NCBI GenBank assembly: GCA_019752575.1
Contig: JAIELW010000011.1
Location: 124,001 to 188,000 of the forward strand
Length of the DNA: 64,000 nucleotides
Source: Xanthobacteraceae bacterium
GTDB lineage: Bacteria > Pseudomonadota > Alphaproteobacteria > Rhizobiales > Xanthobacteraceae
Direction: 5' to 3'
Shown here: piece after piece, positions 61,875 to 64,000 of the stretch
Position numbering within the stretch: the stretch's first letter is position 1
Layout of the letters: every line of letters starts with the position of its first letter
Made by a program: the position numbers and the translations under genes
The notes under the pieces: generated by a model
What the model was told of the DNA's origin: nothing
Database searches by the model: none
Seen by the model: only the letters and a program-made list of their open reading frames with translations

Positions 61875-62549
61875 ATGGAGAGACGATTCGTGCAGACCCT
61901 TTATTCGATGCAGTCGTCGGGCAACAGCTACAAGGTGCGCATGCTCCTGGCGCGCCTCCGCCAGAATTATCATCTGGTCGAGATCGACCGCTTCAAGGGC
62001 GAGAACCGCACGCCCGAATATCTTGCGAAAAATCCCGAAGGCCGGCTGCCGATCCTCGAACTCGACGACGGCCGCATCCTCGCTGAGTCGAACGCGATCC
62101 TCGTCTATATTGCGGATGGCACGCACTGGCTACCGGCCGGCCGTTTCGAATCTGCCGAGACGCTGCGCTGGATGTTCTTCGAGCAGCATAGCCACGAGCC
62201 AGCGATCGCGGAGGCGCGCTTCTGGCTGCGCTTCGTGCGCGGCGGCCGCGAGTTGCGAACGCACGAAATCGATCAGTGGATGGAGCGCGGCTACGCGGCG
62301 CTCGCGCTGATGGAGCAGCATCTCTCAAAACACGACTATTTCGTTGGCGATCGGGAAACCGTCGCGGATCTCGCGCTCTATGCGCACACCCATGTCGCCC
62401 ATGAGGGCGAATTCGACCTCGGCGCTTTTCCGAGCATCGGCCGCTGGCTTGCCCGGATTGCAGGCAATCCGGGGCACATTTCCATCGACGAAGCTCATTC
62501 CAGCGTGTCTTTTGGCCTGTCCCCTGCGCGCGGGAATGCCGCTATCTAA
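61875..62549 (+). CDS. glutathione S-transferase family protein
   Basis: The product has 224 residues. The N-terminal thioredoxin-like domain has SSGNSYKVRMLLARL (about 13-27) and the glutathione site RLPILELDDGRILAESNAIL (about 56-75). The helical C-terminal domain has DRETVADLALYAHTHVAHEG. Its Ser/Tyr for glutathione activation would be Ser13 or Ser14. It is a general detoxification-type enzyme. A good ribosome-binding site precedes it. Confidence 0.92.
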   Translation: MERRFVQTLYSMQSSGNSYKVRMLLARLRQNYHLVEIDRFKGENRTPEYLAKNPEGRLPILELDDGRILAESNAILVYIADGTHWLPAGRFESAETLRWMFFEQHSHEPAIAEARFWLRFVRGGRELRTHEIDQWMERGYAALALMEQHLSKHDYFVGDRETVADLALYAHTHVAHEGEFDLGAFPSIGRWLARIAGNPGHISIDEAHSSVSFGLSPARGNAAI

Positions 62550-62750
62550 TCCGTTATCCAAACCGCAAAGTTGAGGGTTGCGGGGACCCTTAACGATTTG
62601 CCATCATTTCGCCGCGTGGAGACCGCAGGGGAACAATAATACCGTCGCGTGCAAGCCGATTTCGGCACTTAATATTGCTTATTGCTTCGGTCGTGTGTGG
62701 TGTCTGAGGTTCTACCGGGGCCCGCTGTTCTGCAGCGGTGAGTGAGGCAA

Positions 62751-63095
62751 ATGACCAAGTTTCTCGTAGCCGATCACGGCCAGAATGCTGTCGCGGACGC
62801 GCGCCGCGAACGCACGCTGCGTGCAGCGCTTGCCGAACTTGCCCTCACCGTTTCGCTGATCGTTTCCATCGTCGTGATCCTGACCGTCGCAGGCGCTTCG
62901 GGCGCAATGGCGGCGACCCGCAGCGATCTGATCATGATGGAAGAATCGGCCGGCACGACCTTGACGACGCTCGGCATCGTCTCGGTGATCGTGGTGGTCA
63001 TGGGCGTGCTTACCATTCTCGCTTTGCGCGATGTGGCGCCCGCCCATTCCAAGCGCGGCCAGCGCCGCCACACCACGACCGTCTCCCGCCGCTAA
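62751..63095 (+). CDS. small two-segment membrane protein
   Basis: The product has 114 residues from the ATG at 62751 with GAGG before it. Two hydrophobic helices lie at about 32-52 (LTVSLIVSIVVILTVAGAS) and 72-92 (TLGIVSVIVVVMGVLTILAL), with a basic C-terminus. No family is recognised. It is probably an inner-membrane protein. The upstream 200 nt contain no other gene. Confidence 0.7.
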   Translation: MTKFLVADHGQNAVADARRERTLRAALAELALTVSLIVSIVVILTVAGASGAMAATRSDLIMMEESAGTTLTTLGIVSVIVVVMGVLTILALRDVAPAHSKRGQRRHTTTVSRR

Positions 63096-63150
63096 TTTCC
63101 GAACCTTCGCCGAATTGGCACCTTGCGGGTTAGGCCTTAGGTTCACCCGC

Positions 63151-64000
63151 ATGAAAAAATCTTCCGTTTTTTCCGTTGCTCTCCTTCTGCTCGCCGCTCC
63201 CGCCGCGGCGCAGACTGAGCCCGTCGTCATCAAAAGCGAAAAGATCAGCATCCGCGTCGAGGTGATCGCGAGCGGATTGCAGAACCCATGGGGGCTCGTG
63301 TTTCTTCCCGACGGCCGCGCACTCGTCACCGAGCGGCCGGGCCGGCTTCGCATCATCGGGAAAGACAACAAGCTCTCCGACCCTATCGGCGGCGTTCCTG
63401 AAGTCGCCGCGGTCGGCCAGGGCGGACTGCTCGATGTCGCGCTCTCGCCCAATTTCGCGAAAGACAATCTGGTTTTCCTGAGCTTCGCGGAGCCGCGCGG
63501 CGCCGCAGGCTCCAGCACTTCCGTGGCGCGCGGGCGTCTCGTCGAGAAAGACGGCAAAGCCGCGCTCGAAGACGTGAAAATCATTTTCAGGCAGGAACCG
63601 GCGCGGCTCGGCGGCTTTCATTTCGGCTCTAGGCTCGTGTTCGCGCGCGACGGCAATCTCTTCGTCACCACCGGCGAGCGCAACCTGAAAACCCCGTCGC
63701 AGGACCTCACCAACCACATCGGCAAGATCATCCGCATCACCCCCGACGGCGGCGTACCGAAAGACAACCCCTTCGTGAACGACAAGAACGCGATGCCGGA
63801 AATCTGGTCCTGGGGCCACCGCAACGTGCAGGGCGCGGTGCTGCATCCCGTCACCGGAAAGCTCTGGTTGACCGAACACGGCCCGCGCGGCGGCGACGAA
63901 ATCAACATTCCGGAAGCCGGCAAGAACTACGGCTGGCCGGTGATCGGCTACGGCATCGACTATTCCGGCTCGAAGATTCACGAGAACACGCACAAGGAAG
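63151..64000 (+). CDS. PQQ-dependent sugar dehydrogenase (soluble aldose dehydrogenase), partial at right edge
   Basis: About 283 residues are visible and the frame runs off the window. The signal peptide is at about 1-21 (AAPAAAQ). The six-bladed propeller has GLQNPWGLVFLPDGRALVTE, QGGLLDVALSPNFAKDNLVF, LFVTTGERNLKTPSQDLTNH and SWGHRNVQGAVLHP with the catalytic His-type positions, then LTEHGPRGGDEINI. It oxidises aldoses in the periplasm using PQQ. The C-terminus is missing. Confidence 0.9.
   Translation, partial: MKKSSVFSVALLLLAAPAAAQTEPVVIKSEKISIRVEVIASGLQNPWGLVFLPDGRALVTERPGRLRIIGKDNKLSDPIGGVPEVAAVGQGGLLDVALSPNFAKDNLVFLSFAEPRGAAGSSTSVARGRLVEKDGKAALEDVKIIFRQEPARLGGFHFGSRLVFARDGNLFVTTGERNLKTPSQDLTNHIGKIIRITPDGGVPKDNPFVNDKNAMPEIWSWGHRNVQGAVLHPVTGKLWLTEHGPRGGDEINIPEAGKNYGWPVIGYGIDYSGSKIHENTHKE

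Overview
The window is chromosomal DNA of an alphaproteobacterium, most likely a Hyphomicrobiales (Rhizobiales) member of the Bradyrhizobiaceae/Xanthobacteraceae type. The evidence is high G+C coding DNA, a dnaG-rpoD pair near yqeY and carA, a DnaG with the degenerate SPFN/CFSSG zinc motif, DUF930 and DUF992 secreted proteins, a PHA-granule-type small protein, and many palindromic intergenic repeats typical of this group. No rRNA, CRISPR, integrase or insertion sequence was seen. One tRNA (CAU anticodon, probably Ile2) is present at 15.1 kb.

Layout. 0-2.4 kb: two FHA-domain proteins (one cut by the left edge) and a secreted protein with M14 carboxypeptidase-like motifs. 2.5-4.2 kb: a TPP riboswitch directly controlling thiS-thiG-thiE. 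5.1-14.9 kb: a ureide nitrogen module. AtzF (allophanate hydrolase) faces an eight-gene minus-strand operon coding for a dipeptide-type ABC importer, AtzG/AtzE/AtzH homologues and a GntR regulator. 15-20.4 kb: tRNA, SIMPL protein, panD, DUF4112, two MFS carriers, a PHA-system protein and an RDD protein. 20.4-21.2 kb: a gene-free, repeat- and hairpin-rich stretch. 21.2-23.5 kb: an AT-richer island with an unknown zinc-motif, TIM-barrel-like protein, an Xre/ParS antitoxin and a RES toxin. 23.5-33.7 kb: mltB-type transglycosylase, rpoD, dnaG, an ArsR/AHSA1/DUF1801/VOC operon (DUF1801 is frameshifted), a BrnT/BrnA toxin-antitoxin pair, a tautomerase, DUF930 and yqeY.

33.7-48.7 kb: carA and carB are separated by about 10 kb of accessory genes. 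These are small secreted proteins, YeeE/YedE sulfur-transport-type proteins, a VOC/metallothionein-like pair, a methyltransferase, LemA plus two DUF2207 proteins, and a DUF559 nuclease flanked by palindromic repeats. greA follows carB. 48.7-55.9 kb: two paralogous secreted proteins, Lrp, trxB-lysR, a candidate small RNA, msrP, and a TetR repressor divergent from a small ORF and an Old Yellow Enzyme. A shared palindrome, TACC-N4-GGTA, lies in the trxB, small-RNA and tetR/OYE promoter regions and suggests a local redox/electrophile regulon. 56-64 kb: an EF-G-like GTPase lacking the catalytic histidine, small secreted proteins, aspartate aminotransferase, a GT87-type membrane protein, a GST, a small membrane protein and a PQQ-type sugar dehydrogenase cut by the right edge.

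Two dispersed palindromic repeat types recur. One has CCTCTCCC/GGGAGAGG arms. The other has GTCATGCCCGGC or GTCGTCCC arms. They fill most intergenic gaps, and one of the first type supplies the apparent ribosome-binding site of a neighbouring gene. The most interesting places are the RES/Xre three-gene island, the repeat-bracketed DUF559 nuclease, and the TetR-box promoters with the CU-rich small RNA.
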